Shown one piece after another: positions 42,470-49,262 of a DNA stretch of 64,000 nucleotides. The position numbers and the translations under genes were made by a program. The notes beneath the pieces are model-generated. The model searched no databases. It was not told the DNA's origin and worked only from the letters and a program-made list of their open reading frames with translations. How positions within the stretch are numbered: position 1 is the first letter of the stretch; every line of letters starts with the position of its first letter. Source of the DNA: a virus; IMG/VR virus record IMGVR_UViG_3300042893_000241, positions 1 to 64,000 of that record; one strand, written 5' to 3'.

Positions 42470-43387
42470 TTAGTCGTCCGCAAGACTTGCGAAGTAACTC
42501 ATATTATCATCACTCTTTTCATCATTCCAAGGTGGAGTTTCTTCGGTTGCCTTAGCAGCCGTCTTCATCTTGGTTTCAACGAAGAGTTCATCCTCTGCAT
42601 CAAGCGGATTTACCTTCTCTGCGGTAGGCACACGAGTACCACTACCAAGAACAGTATTCAGCTTGGTCTTGAGTTCATCATAAGACTTGAAGTTTGAGGG
42701 ATCAAGAAAAGCGGCAAGTGAATGCGTCTGCTTCCAGATTGCTTCTAGCTTATCCTCATTTTCATCAAGTGGCGTATTACCATCAAATTCTGACTTATCG
42801 TAGTTACGATAGCCTTCTACCTGACGAATACGGAGCTTGAAGTTGGCACCTTCCCAAAGATCAAACGGATTAACCGGCTTCTCATCTTCAAAAGTAGGCT
42901 GCATTACGTCCTTGATCTTGTCGAAAATCTTCTTACCATACTTATAGAGAAAGACTTTACCTTCGTTCTCAGGGTTCGATGGGTCCTTAACAACAAGAAC
43001 GTTAGAGATATAAGACAAGCGGCGCTTCTGCTTACGAGCGATTTCCTTATTGGCTTCGATACCCGAATTCCAGAGTTCTGAATTGAGTTCACCAAGAGGA
43101 TCTGGCTTGTTAATAGTGGTCAACGAGTTTTCGATGTACCACTTTCCGGTCGGACCTTGAAAGCCGTGATCATACACGCGAACCCAGGGAAGTTCTTCGC
43201 CTGGAGGAGCAGGAAGAAAACGAAGAACAGCCTGGCCATTGCCAGCCTTATCTACTGAAGGCTTCCATAAGCGATCATCATCGCCGCGCTTTTCGTTTGT
43301 GGGATTTGCAATCTTTTCGACTTCTTTCATAAGTGAGTCGAAGTTGCCACGGTTCTTACGGAGTTCCGAGAGAGAATTAAAAGACAT
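42470..43387 (-). CDS. 32: Single-stranded DNA-binding protein gp32
   Basis: This 305-residue protein (T4: 301) has the LAST-like N-terminus (SLSELRKNRGNFDSLMKEVEK). The OB core shows WKPSVDKAGNGQAVLRFLP, YDHGFQGPTGKWYIEN, RRLSYISNVLVVKDPSNPENEGKVFLYKYGKKIFDKI and PFDLWEGANFKLRIRQVEGYRNYDKSEFD. It ends in an acidic tail (WNDEKSDDNMSYFASLADD). The Cys residues that hold zinc in T4 gp32 are replaced (NSLTTINKPDPLGELNSELW has none). gp32 coats ssDNA and organises the replisome. It ends at the terminator at 42440. Four AACGCAA copies upstream may be an autoregulatory site. Confidence 0.95.
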   Translation of the reverse strand: MSFNSLSELRKNRGNFDSLMKEVEKIANPTNEKRGDDDRLWKPSVDKAGNGQAVLRFLPAPPGEELPWVRVYDHGFQGPTGKWYIENSLTTINKPDPLGELNSELWNSGIEANKEIARKQKRRLSYISNVLVVKDPSNPENEGKVFLYKYGKKIFDKIKDVMQPTFEDEKPVNPFDLWEGANFKLRIRQVEGYRNYDKSEFDGNTPLDENEDKLEAIWKQTHSLAAFLDPSNFKSYDELKTKLNTVLGSGTRVPTAEKVNPLDAEDELFVETKMKTAAKATEETPPWNDEKSDDNMSYFASLADD

Positions 43388-43403
43388 ATTTGTATTCCTT
43401 ACT

Positions 43404-43442
43404 TTGCGTTATATTGCGTTGTATTGCGTTAATATTTGCGTT
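43404..43442 (-). promoter_or_regulatory. Four AACGCAA repeats upstream of gp32, candidate translational operator
   Basis: On the minus strand AACGCAA occurs four times in 39 bases (plus-strand TTGCGTT at 43404, 43414, 43424 and 43436; spacing 10, 10 and 12). The last copy ends 17 bases before the gp32 start codon, just before its AAGGA. T4 gp32 represses its own translation by binding repeated unstructured motifs in this same leader position. Confidence 0.6.
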
Positions 43443-43596
43443 GTGTATCATAATCATCATAGTCATCGAAATCTTCTTCTTGACTACCAGAGTATTTATA
43501 CAGGTTTTTGCGGTGCTTACTGGATTTGTCCACACCTTTACGAACTTCTTTGACACGAGGTTCGTAATCGAAGTCTCTACGCTTAGAATGACTCAT
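43429..43596 (-). CDS. Small charged phage protein between gp59 and gp32
   Basis: This 55-residue protein (MSHSKRRDFDYEPRVKEVRKGVDKSSKHRK..., ending in an acidic Asp/Tyr stretch and TQRKY) starts directly after the gp59 stop. The basic N-terminal half and acidic C-terminal tail are striking. The opening motif KRRDFDYEPRV and GVDKSxKHRKNLY are familiar in T4-like phages. The 3' end of the gene overlaps two of the four AACGCAA repeats. The function is unknown. Confidence 0.7.
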   Translation of the reverse strand: MSHSKRRDFDYEPRVKEVRKGVDKSSKHRKNLYKYSGSQEEDFDDYDDYDTQRKY

Positions 43597-44187
43597 TTAA
43601 CAGACCACTTGGCCTTTCTCCTTGATCCATAGTTGAGAGAATTTGTCTTTATCAAACTTGACAAAGACGCGGTACTTTGTTATCAAACGAGATACATCTT
43701 TCCATATAAAATCATTTGCTAACACAGTATTATTACTATACACGAAATTAAACAATTTGTCAAGAATAATTAGGGTTTCAAGACTAATTTTTTTACCAAG
43801 GTATAGTTTTAATGCTAAGGGATGTTGGCCATCACTAATCAATGGATCAACATTTGCTTTTTCAGCCTCTAACATAAGTGTAGAAATATCTTGGGTGAAC
43901 AGATATGTCAACTTCTCTTTTCTAGCCTTCCAGTCCCGATATACGTTATCACTTTCGGCATCAAATAAACCATTATGTCCATTGACAAAGTTAGCAACGA
44001 AATAATCTACCATCTCAGTAAAGATAAATCGTTTCGCCAACTTGCGAAACAATAGAACATCCTTACGTTTAAGAAATGTTTCTCTCTTACACCTGACACC
44101 CGATTTCGTTTTTGTGATATCGTAATCATCAGAAGTAAAATGAAGTTTGAGTGACATGTAGACACGATAAACTTCGAAAGAGTCCAT
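43597..44187 (-). CDS. 59: Helicase loader gp59
   Basis: This 196-residue protein (T4: 217) shows FEVYRVYMSLKLHFTSDDYDITKTKSGVRCKRETFLKRKDVLLFRKLAKRF at residues 4-54, matching the T4 opening YKLYLMIKQHMNGKYDVIKYNW...YQKRRDKYFFQKLSEKY. LISFETFILLD in T4 corresponds to KISLETLIILDKLFNF here. gp59 loads the gp41 helicase onto gp32-coated forks. The order gp32, gp59, gp33 is the T4 order. Its start overlaps the gp33 stop as TAATG. Confidence 0.88.
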   Translation of the reverse strand: MDSFEVYRVYMSLKLHFTSDDYDITKTKSGVRCKRETFLKRKDVLLFRKLAKRFIFTEMVDYFVANFVNGHNGLFDAESDNVYRDWKARKEKLTYLFTQDISTLMLEAEKANVDPLISDGQHPLALKLYLGKKISLETLIILDKLFNFVYSNNTVLANDFIWKDVSRLITKYRVFVKFDKDKFSQLWIKEKGQVVC

Positions 44188-44462
44188 TAGAAGGGTAGCT
44201 TTCCATCCTTGCGCTTCAACATATTTAGTTCTTCTGCTTCCGCACGAATCTTTTCCTTAAGTGAAGTTGTCAATAGAACCGATGCCGATTCCATTTCAAT
44301 ATCATTCTTCACGCAATAATCAACTAGCAAGTCCATACACGGTAGACCTGTTGTCGATGCTTGCTTCTCAATAAATTGAGAAAACTCAGTAGAAGTTCTA
44401 AACTTCTTCGTAATCAGAAATTCGTTGCTGACTTCATCTACCACTTGAAAATCCTCGACCAT
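44187..44462 (-). CDS. 33: Late transcription coactivator gp33
   Basis: This 91-residue protein starts at ATG 44462 (MVEDFQVVDEVSNEFLITKKFRT...); a GTG at 44477 would add five residues. T4 gp33 has 112. The FSQFIEKQA...YCVKNDIEMESASVLLTTSLKEKIRAEAEELNMLKRK...KLPF helical pattern and position beside gp59 identify it. gp33 bridges RNA polymerase, gp55 and the sliding clamp at late promoters, consistent with the TATAAATA elements in this window. Its start lies inside the 3' end of the methyltransferase-like gene. Confidence 0.8.
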   Translation of the reverse strand: MVEDFQVVDEVSNEFLITKKFRTSTEFSQFIEKQASTTGLPCMDLLVDYCVKNDIEMESASVLLTTSLKEKIRAEAEELNMLKRKDGKLPF

Positions 44463-44979
44463 AAAATTGTGTTCCACTCATTTCATTTTTATCAAAAAGA
44501 TACCAACAAGCATTGTCCTTGCCAGTAAACTTACTATCTTCAATCCACTTTACTCTACCTATGGCCACAACCTTACTACAATATTGTAGATAGGGTATTG
44601 CTTGTTTAGTATGCATCCAATCAGCATCAAAGAGAAGCCATGTAGGACGAATACTAGCAAACCTATCAATCAATGGATGAAGTATCCATCGCGACCAAGG
44701 CGGATTAGTTATAATATAGCTGGTATTTGCGGGAATGTCAACAGTTAATGCATCATATTTTTCAATAGACGGGTCTTTAGGATCAATATCAGAAACCAAA
44801 GTAGCTACTGCATTACTATCTGTTAAGGTGTCTATATGCCTACAGAGTCTACCGTCGCCGGCACAAGGCTCAGCGAAGGTAAACTCCGAGGGAAGAAAGG
44901 GTAAGAGAGGCTTTACTGCATCCAACGGAGTCGGATAGAAGTCGTTCTTACGATGTTCAAAGTTACTTCTCTTACCCAT
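44434..44979 (-). CDS. DNA adenine-methyltransferase-like protein
   Basis: This 181-residue protein has FAEPCAGDGRLCRHID near residue 35, matching SAM-binding motif I, and SYIITNPPWSRWIL near 92, matching the NPPW catalytic motif IV of N6-adenine or N4-cytosine methyltransferases. It has no obvious target-recognition domain and is smaller than Dam enzymes. Many phage proteins of this size are annotated as DNA or SAM-dependent methyltransferases. It may protect phage DNA or be a minimal enzyme. It is cotranscribed with gp33, gp59 and gp32. Confidence 0.7.
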   Translation of the reverse strand: MGKRSNFEHRKNDFYPTPLDAVKPLLPFLPSEFTFAEPCAGDGRLCRHIDTLTDSNAVATLVSDIDPKDPSIEKYDALTVDIPANTSYIITNPPWSRWILHPLIDRFASIRPTWLLFDADWMHTKQAIPYLQYCSKVVAIGRVKWIEDSKFTGKDNACWYLFDKNEMSGTQFYGRGFSSGR

Positions 44980-44982
44980 TCT

Positions 44983-45588
44983 TTATCCTGCATAAAATAT
45001 ATGATCACCAATTTTAGCTACTCTACGAAGATTCCAACCTGGACTTACATAGTCGGCATGATAGAATAGAACATTTTTTCCTAATACGCCATGATTAGCC
45101 CCAGCGAACAATACCTTCTCAGCAACTTTCTTTGACTCAGCATATTGTTGCGCACTGCGGACACTCTTCTTTCCTTCGCATACCCATGAGAACTGACACA
45201 CACGTTTTGTTCTCTGGTATACAACGGAGCATACGGATTTAGGAAACTTGGGGCTATTTACCCGATTGATAGTGACAGCAGCAACGGCCAATTTGCCTTG
45301 AGTAGACTGGTTACCAGCCTCATAATAGATATTGTCTGCGAGACACTTCAATTCTCTGTTATTTGCCAGACGAATATTTTGTGTCTGGATTCTTTGTTGT
45401 GTTACTTTACGTTGTTGTTCTTGGGCATCTTCTTTGATGTCCTGAATTACTTCTCCGACGCCGAGGGAATATTCCCTTGCTTCTCTTTCGATGGCAGTTT
45501 CAGCATATGAATTAATTCCATATAAACTATAACTTAATAGTGTAATAATCGAAAGAAACTTGAAAAACTTCTTATTAAAGGAAGTCAT
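44983..45588 (-). CDS. Secreted SleB/cell wall hydrolase family protein (probable endolysin)
   Basis: This 201-residue protein has an N-terminal signal-like segment (FFKFLSIITLLSYSLYGINSYA, with a likely cut before ETAIE) and then a Gln/Arg helix. The Hydrolase_2/SleB catalytic core follows: LADNIYYEAGNQSTQGKLAVAAVTINRV near 85-110, CSVVYQ, and CQFSWVCEGK near 130. The Glu in YYEA is the likely catalytic residue. Export by the host Sec system would make it a signal- or SAR-type endolysin. A third hydrolase would thus join the tail GH19 and M15 enzymes. It heads the operon that includes gp32. Confidence 0.8.
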   Translation of the reverse strand: MTSFNKKFFKFLSIITLLSYSLYGINSYAETAIEREAREYSLGVGEVIQDIKEDAQEQQRKVTQQRIQTQNIRLANNRELKCLADNIYYEAGNQSTQGKLAVAAVTINRVNSPKFPKSVCSVVYQRTKRVCQFSWVCEGKKSVRSAQQYAESKKVAEKVLFAGANHGVLGKNVLFYHADYVSPGWNLRRVAKIGDHIFYAG

Positions 45589-45605
45589 CTTATTTCCATT
45601 TTTTT

Positions 45606-45611
45606 GTTATA
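45606..45611 (-). promoter_or_regulatory. Possible -10 element TATAAC upstream of SleB
   Basis: TATAAC on the minus strand lies 18 bases upstream of the SleB start and downstream of the tmRNA terminator, where a new promoter is needed. No convincing -35 was found. Confidence 0.3.
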
Positions 45612-45658
45612 CTTGAGAGGGTATTAACCAGTGACTCCCCACACTGATTGTCCGAAGA

Positions 45659-45705
45659 CAAAAAATAACCCACTGTGCTTGCTGGTGTCAGGTCGCACAA
45701 TGGGT
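45659..45705 (-). terminator. Intrinsic terminator of the tmRNA transcript
   Basis: On the minus strand ACCCATTGTGC pairs with GCACAGTGGGT (11 positions, one wobble) around a 16-base loop, followed by TTATTTTTT. It lies after the tmRNA coding piece and before the SleB gene. Confidence 0.85.
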
Positions 45706-45943
45706 CATACAACTATTTAGCATCCGTAGATTCTTACATCACTCATTTCATCGTATAAACCAAACAGGTGATAGTTTTATTCTGTTTCGAGGGAAAACTA
45801 TCAAAAACCCAATGAGATTATGCGGCTAGCGCATATCCTGCAAAGGCAACGTTATCGTTTGCATTTACGTTTAGTGGCACTTTGCCAAGCAATCAGTCTC
45901 GAACCGCCCTATTACACGAAAATCGAATTCCAAGGTCACCCCC
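45668..45943 (-). ncRNA. ssrA: Two-piece tmRNA, coding RNA piece
   Basis: The predicted 5' end at 45943 reads GGGGGTG, which pairs with CACCTCC of the acceptor piece (seven positions, one G-U). Then TTGGAATTCGA matches the D-loop-like tmRNA consensus GGAUUCGA. The resume codon GCA at 45862 opens the tag ANDNVAFAGYALAA, followed by TAA at 45818, an unmistakable proteolysis tag with the hydrophobic ALAA end. Pseudoknot-like stems follow (GATAGTTTT/AAAACTATC) before the terminator. tmRNA with SmpB rescues stalled ribosomes and tags their products for proteases. The exact 3' end is estimated. Confidence 0.92.
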
Positions 45944-46066
45944 ATCAACAAGAAACTCATCTAGGCAAGTACCGCAGCAAAAATCATCTTCTATTATACG
46001 CGCTCTTAAATCTTCTAGGTTAGTATACTGAGAGTCACGTATGTCACGACAACTGCAAATTACCAT
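45893..46066 (-). CDS. Bfd-like [2Fe-2S] ferredoxin encoded inside the tmRNA spacer
   Basis: This 57-residue ORF from ATG 46066 starts MVICSCRDIRDSQYTNLEDL. It has an AAGAGGA ribosome binding site that begins directly after the CCA of the tmRNA acceptor piece. C4-x-C6 and C31-x-x-C34 match the four cluster ligands of bacterioferritin-associated ferredoxin (C4, C6, C38, C41 in E. coli) with a shorter middle. Codons 1-41 lie in the spacer between the two tmRNA pieces. Codon 42 begins exactly at the GGGGGTG 5' end of the coding piece, and the ORF stops inside it. Full tmRNA processing would therefore destroy this message. Bfd proteins release iron from ferritin or serve as electron or cluster carriers. 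Confidence 0.75.
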   Translation of the reverse strand: MVICSCRDIRDSQYTNLEDLRARIIEDDFCCGTCLDEFLVDGGDLGIRFSCNRAVRD

Positions 46067-46076
46067 AATTTCCTCT

Positions 46077-46140
46077 TGGTGGAGGTGCGGGGAGTCGAAC
46101 CCCGGTCTTTCCGCCTTTATTGTTGATTGTCAACAACTGA
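46077..46140 (-). ncRNA. ssrA: Two-piece tmRNA, acceptor RNA piece
   Basis: On the minus strand CGGGG-TTCGACT-CCCCG is a perfect T-arm (46104-46088), followed by CACCTCC, discriminator A and an encoded CCA at 46079-46077. There is no matching 5' acceptor strand or anticodon arm upstream, which excludes an ordinary tRNA. The partner strand GGGGGTG lies 134 bases downstream at 45943, the circularly permuted order found in alphaproteobacteria. A 7-bp hairpin (TTGTTGA/TCAACAA, 46136-46120) occurs near the predicted 5' end. Confidence 0.92.
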
Positions 46141-46145
46141 TAATC

Positions 46146-46176
46146 TATTTATACACTAGTTTGCTTTGGAAGTCAA
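46146..46176 (-). promoter_or_regulatory. tmRNA promoter: sigma70-type with overlapping late element
   Basis: The minus strand shows TTGACT, a 17-base spacer and TATAAA. The -10 also forms an exact TATAAATA late octamer (46153-46146). The locus could thus be transcribed by host RNA polymerase early and by the phage-modified enzyme late. The predicted start is near 46140. Confidence 0.75.
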
Positions 46177-46192
46177 CAGTTTTTTATATTCT

Positions 46193-46759
46193 TCACGCCG
46201 CAGCATCGATTACAAATGACCAGAATGATGTGCCAGGGTAGAACGTAGCAGGTTTACCGAGTTGTTGCTCTAGTCGTTTTACGTTCTCAACTACGTCTGG
46301 CCAACCGGGTGGCCACACGACTTCTGGCCAGCCCTCCACATAGTCATGGCCGCACAGTAGACCACCACTTTTTAGATTTCTCAGTCCATATTGAATGATA
46401 TGCCAGTCATTTGGATTAGTGTGTGCGGCATCGACAAAGAATATATCTGCAGGGTTGTTTACATATTCCGAGTATTTAAAATACGGACAGGCAGCGCGGA
46501 TGCTATGAATATTTGGTATATCCTTAGTGTTCTTGTGGAACTCACCATGGAAATCTGTGTCTGTCTGCGGGGCATAAAATGTGTCTACACAATATACATT
46601 TACAGAGGGATGGCAGGACTTTGCCCATGTATATGCGCTACGTCCGTAGAGACTGCCGATCTCCATGATGACTCCATTCTCTGGAACCTCATTCGCCCAT
46701 TTCTCGATTTGATGAAGTTCTTGCTCGGTCATCCAACCGGGAATTTCTAAATTAACCAT
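46193..46759 (-). CDS. Class I SAM-dependent methyltransferase (Methyltransf_24-like)
   Basis: This 188-residue protein has VIMEIGSLYGRSAYTWAKS near residue 30 (motif I, E-I-G-S-x-x-G), VYCVDTFYAP near 55, PADIFFVDAAHTNPNDWHIIQYGL near 100 and LKSGGLLCGHDY near 130. This is the pattern of small-molecule or sugar methyltransferases such as those of antibiotic and polysaccharide pathways. Its stop lies 17 bases upstream of the tmRNA -35 element. The substrate is unknown. Like the radical SAM set, it uses SAM and is next to the Fe-S carrier gene. Confidence 0.75.
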   Translation of the reverse strand: MVNLEIPGWMTEQELHQIEKWANEVPENGVIMEIGSLYGRSAYTWAKSCHPSVNVYCVDTFYAPQTDTDFHGEFHKNTKDIPNIHSIRAACPYFKYSEYVNNPADIFFVDAAHTNPNDWHIIQYGLRNLKSGGLLCGHDYVEGWPEVVWPPGWPDVVENVKRLEQQLGKPATFYPGTSFWSFVIDAAA

Positions 46760-46768
46760 TATATTATC

Positions 46769-47113
46769 CTATAGATTAAAATTGATACTCTCTCCGCAGC
46801 CGCAGCTACTAGAAGCAAGCGGTGCTTGTATTTCAATGACGCTACCAATAATATCAACTTTTTTATTAACGGTGCTACCTATAAGATATAGTTCCGACGG
46901 TCTATCCAGCCAGAACGTCCAATCATCATACTCTTGTGGAAAGTCATCTTCTACGAGTTCGTCAGCACTCTTTACCAAATCCCACTTGTAACTGAACCCG
47001 GCACATCCACCTCCTGCGAGAGATAGTCGAACACCTAGTGCGTTATTTGAAACTGAGACATTACGAAAATGCTCAAGTGCGGATTCCGTAAACTGTATGC
47101 GGTCTTTTATCAT
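46769..47113 (-). CDS. A-type Fe-S carrier protein (IscA/SufA/ErpA family)
   Basis: This 114-residue protein starts at ATG 47113 (MIKDRIQFTESALEHFRNVS). GGGCAGFSYKWDL gives C37, and SSSCGCGE gives C104 and C106. These are the three conserved cysteines of A-type carriers, which hold and deliver Fe-S clusters. Length and spacing are normal. A related carrier is frequent in marine T4-like phages. Here it may help to mature the eight radical SAM enzymes and the Bfd-like ferredoxin. The start lies 5 bases after the upstream stop and lacks a clear ribosome binding site. Confidence 0.85.
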   Translation of the reverse strand: MIKDRIQFTESALEHFRNVSVSNNALGVRLSLAGGGCAGFSYKWDLVKSADELVEDDFPQEYDDWTFWLDRPSELYLIGSTVNKKVDIIGSVIEIQAPLASSSCGCGESINFNL

Positions 47114-47117
47114 CAAA

Positions 47118-47786
47118 CTATTTATTACGACTCGCTTCGAATAAATCACGAGTTTCGATAAGTTTTTTGGCCCAGTTGTCGCGCTTTTCTACAAACACCT
47201 GAGGCTCATCGCCATCTACAGCAATCAAGATAACAAGAAAGGGAACAGGAATACCAGTTCGTTCTTCATACATGATTGCATATGCAGCGGTCTGCATAAA
47301 GTAGGAACTGATATATTCCTTCTTCTTGGGCCGATTAGAAGTCTTAAAGTCGATTACGGCGCGAATACCATTGTATTCTCCGATACAGTCAACGCGACCA
47401 GCCATACGCAGGAAGTCGCTGTATAATGCCAGCTCTTGGCAGTGAATGTTATCGATAGGTTCAAGAATTGACTTAAACTTAGTAAACATTTCCTTGTCGA
47501 GCAAGGACGCTCTCACGCTATCAAAATCGACTTCTTCATTCTTTAAATATGCTTCGGTAAGTGTGTGTATTTTAGTACCGCGAGTAGAAGCCTGCTTAGA
47601 AATGCGGTCGGCTTCTTCTTCACCAACGCGCTCACGCCACTTGTTGATGCCATCTTTATTCAGAACACCGAGAACAGTGGTAGCAGAGGGATATCCAACA
47701 CCCGAGGCATTGACATAAACTCTGCTACCATCTTCTCTTGTTTCATCTTGGGCGAAATCAGTATAATCATAGATCGTTTTAAACAT
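47118..47786 (-). CDS. PD-(D/E)XK family nuclease
   Basis: This 222-residue protein has TRGTKIHTLTEAYL near residue 70, a RecB/Cas4-type motif, and MAGRVDCIGEYNGIRAVIDFKTSNRPKK near 130-155. In the latter the D...DxK arrangement (GRVD, then IDFKTS) marks the nuclease site, and YFMQTAAYAIMYEERTG follows as the QxxxY motif. Such exonuclease-like proteins are common in marine T4-like phages and may act in recombination or host DNA degradation. It lies between PhoH and the Fe-S carrier. Confidence 0.8.
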   Translation of the reverse strand: MFKTIYDYTDFAQDETREDGSRVYVNASGVGYPSATTVLGVLNKDGINKWRERVGEEEADRISKQASTRGTKIHTLTEAYLKNEEVDFDSVRASLLDKEMFTKFKSILEPIDNIHCQELALYSDFLRMAGRVDCIGEYNGIRAVIDFKTSNRPKKKEYISSYFMQTAAYAIMYEERTGIPVPFLVILIAVDGDEPQVFVEKRDNWAKKLIETRDLFEASRNK

Positions 47787-47825
47787 ATACTCTTATAACA
47801 TGATTCGCATAGTTTGTCAAGTCTT

Positions 47826-48581
47826 TTATGCGTATCTCTCCTCATATTCTAATCTGGCCAGAATATATTCTTTAACCAATTTGGACCTTACTATATCATG
47901 AACAGAAAACTCTACAGTTTTGAACGAGGGCATTAGTTCGGCGATAGCGATGAACTTTTGAAGTCCAGACATATCGGTCTTTTTATATAGATCAGTCTGT
48001 CGGAAATCTCCGCAGAATATGATCTTTGAGTTTCTGCCAATTCTGGTCATAATTGAATTTAATTCCATATCCGTCATATTCTGACATTCATCAACGATGA
48101 CGATGGAATTATCTAGAGTGATACCACGAACAAATGAAGTGATCATAAAGTTCACTGACTTTTGTTCTTGCAATCGCTGAAATGGCTGGATATGATTAAA
48201 CAAATCCTCGCAGATTTCTACATAAGGTAACTGATAAACTTCTGTCTTTTCTTTTTCATCACCAGGTAGGTGACCAATTTCTCTTGATGGAACAGCAGAG
48301 CGGACTATTACTACTCGCTCAAATACTGTTTCTGGATCTAGTGCTTCTTCTAGTGCCTTAAAAAGCGCGATGTATGTTTTCCCTGTTCCTGCTACACCGT
48401 GAAGTAATATTGCTGCGGACTGTTGATTATAAAGTTCAAAAAATTGTCTCTGATTAAAGGTTTTTGGTTGAATATTTTTTAGGTCTTCGTATTTTACTTT
48501 GCATAGCTTACTCTTCTCTAGGGTTACGGGCGAGTCATTATTTGAGACAACTTGTAAGGCGTTTTGTTTTCTTCTTGACAT
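47826..48581 (-). CDS. phoH: PhoH-like ATPase
   Basis: This 251-residue protein starts at ATG 48581 (MSRRKQNALQVV) with AAAGGA upstream; a longer frame lacks a ribosome binding site. HGVAGTGKT at residues 61-69 is Walker A, and NSIVIVDECQNMT near 160 is Walker B. IVRSAVPSREIGHLPGDEKEK is the conserved PhoH block. PhoH-like ATPases are core genes of many marine phages. RNA helicase or RNase-linked activity is known for some relatives, and the phage role is unsettled. It lies just after the terminator that closes the radical SAM operon. Confidence 0.9.
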   Translation of the reverse strand: MSRRKQNALQVVSNNDSPVTLEKSKLCKVKYEDLKNIQPKTFNQRQFFELYNQQSAAILLHGVAGTGKTYIALFKALEEALDPETVFERVVIVRSAVPSREIGHLPGDEKEKTEVYQLPYVEICEDLFNHIQPFQRLQEQKSVNFMITSFVRGITLDNSIVIVDECQNMTDMELNSIMTRIGRNSKIIFCGDFRQTDLYKKTDMSGLQKFIAIAELMPSFKTVEFSVHDIVRSKLVKEYILARLEYEERYA

Positions 48582-48610
48582 AACAGTCCTTTGAGGTTTG
48601 AGGTTGATAC

Positions 48611-48642
48611 AAAAAAGGCGACACTGCAATAGCAGAGTCGCC
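48611..48642 (-). terminator. Intrinsic terminator closing the radical SAM operon
   Basis: On the minus strand GGCGAC pairs with GTCGCC, with an inner CTGC/GCAG stem, and TTTTTTG follows. It is a strong intrinsic terminator in the 126-base gap before PhoH. A second short stem (GTGCC/GGCAC) lies just upstream at 48644-48660. Confidence 0.9.
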
Positions 48643-48707
48643 TAGTGCCGAGGGAGGCACGATGGATTCGGGAAGAGAAATCGGTATAACTGTCTTCATG
48701 TAGTTAT

Positions 48708-49256
48708 TTATTGTGTATCATCTTTCCACCAGCAAGGAATTTCACGATTTTTCCATTTTGCCATAGTTTTTTTTGCGCCGATATAATAGTTACGATATGA
48801 TTGTAAGGAATCACCTTGTACCTTGTATTCATCTGGCATCGCAGGCGTCGGCTGTGTTAGATAACTTACCGGAATATTTTTGGGTGGCTTGCGAAGAAAA
48901 TAAACTAATCGGTCGGTCGCATGAATTTTACCATACCGATAAGTGTATTCTGCCAGTAGGGATTGGAATAGACATACAAGCCAGTTATAATTATTGTTAG
49001 ACTGGCGAACCCAGATAGCACTCGGATGATTGATATGTGTTGCTTTGTAGAGAACTGTTTCAAGGGTGTTGTCTTCCATACGCCAACGCTTGATTGAACG
49101 GCCATTCGCAGTTTTGTCTAGGTATTGTTCACCGTCGATTACGCGATGTGCAGTAGATAACAGTTGTGCATATTCTAAGATCATCTTAACGACATGCTTG
49201 TCATTATGATATTCAGCACATTTGGAAACGTCACGATCCAAATAAAAGATATTCAT
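48708..49256 (-). CDS. Conserved marine T4-like phage protein, unknown function
   Basis: This 182-residue protein (MNIFYLDRDVSKCAEYHNDKHVVKMILEYAQLLSTAHRVIDG...) has an N-terminus rich in conserved Cys/His (C13, H17, H21) and a NHPSAIWVRQSNNNYNWLVCLFQSLLAEY block typical of a family widespread in marine phages and annotated only as hypothetical. It is helical and probably cytoplasmic. It is the last gene of the long early operon and is followed by the terminator at 48611. Confidence 0.7.
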   Translation of the reverse strand: MNIFYLDRDVSKCAEYHNDKHVVKMILEYAQLLSTAHRVIDGEQYLDKTANGRSIKRWRMEDNTLETVLYKATHINHPSAIWVRQSNNNYNWLVCLFQSLLAEYTYRYGKIHATDRLVYFLRKPPKNIPVSYLTQPTPAMPDEYKVQGDSLQSYRNYYIGAKKTMAKWKNREIPCWWKDDTQ

Positions 49257-49262
49257 GATATA

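Noticed and set aside
43404-43442. CRISPR or origin iterons
   Set aside because: The units are only 7 bases long with 3-5-base gaps and sit in the gp32 leader. A protein-binding RNA site fits better, though iteron function is not excluded.
46077-46110. An ordinary tRNA gene, from the perfect T-arm and CCA
   Set aside because: No D-arm, anticodon arm or matching 5' acceptor strand lies in the 75 bases upstream. The matching strand is 134 bases downstream with a tag ORF, which fits permuted tmRNA.
46077-46110. A prophage attachment site, since tmRNA 3' ends are common att sites
   Set aside because: There is no integrase nearby, the surroundings are virulent T4-like core genes and the whole tmRNA gene with its own promoter and terminator is present.
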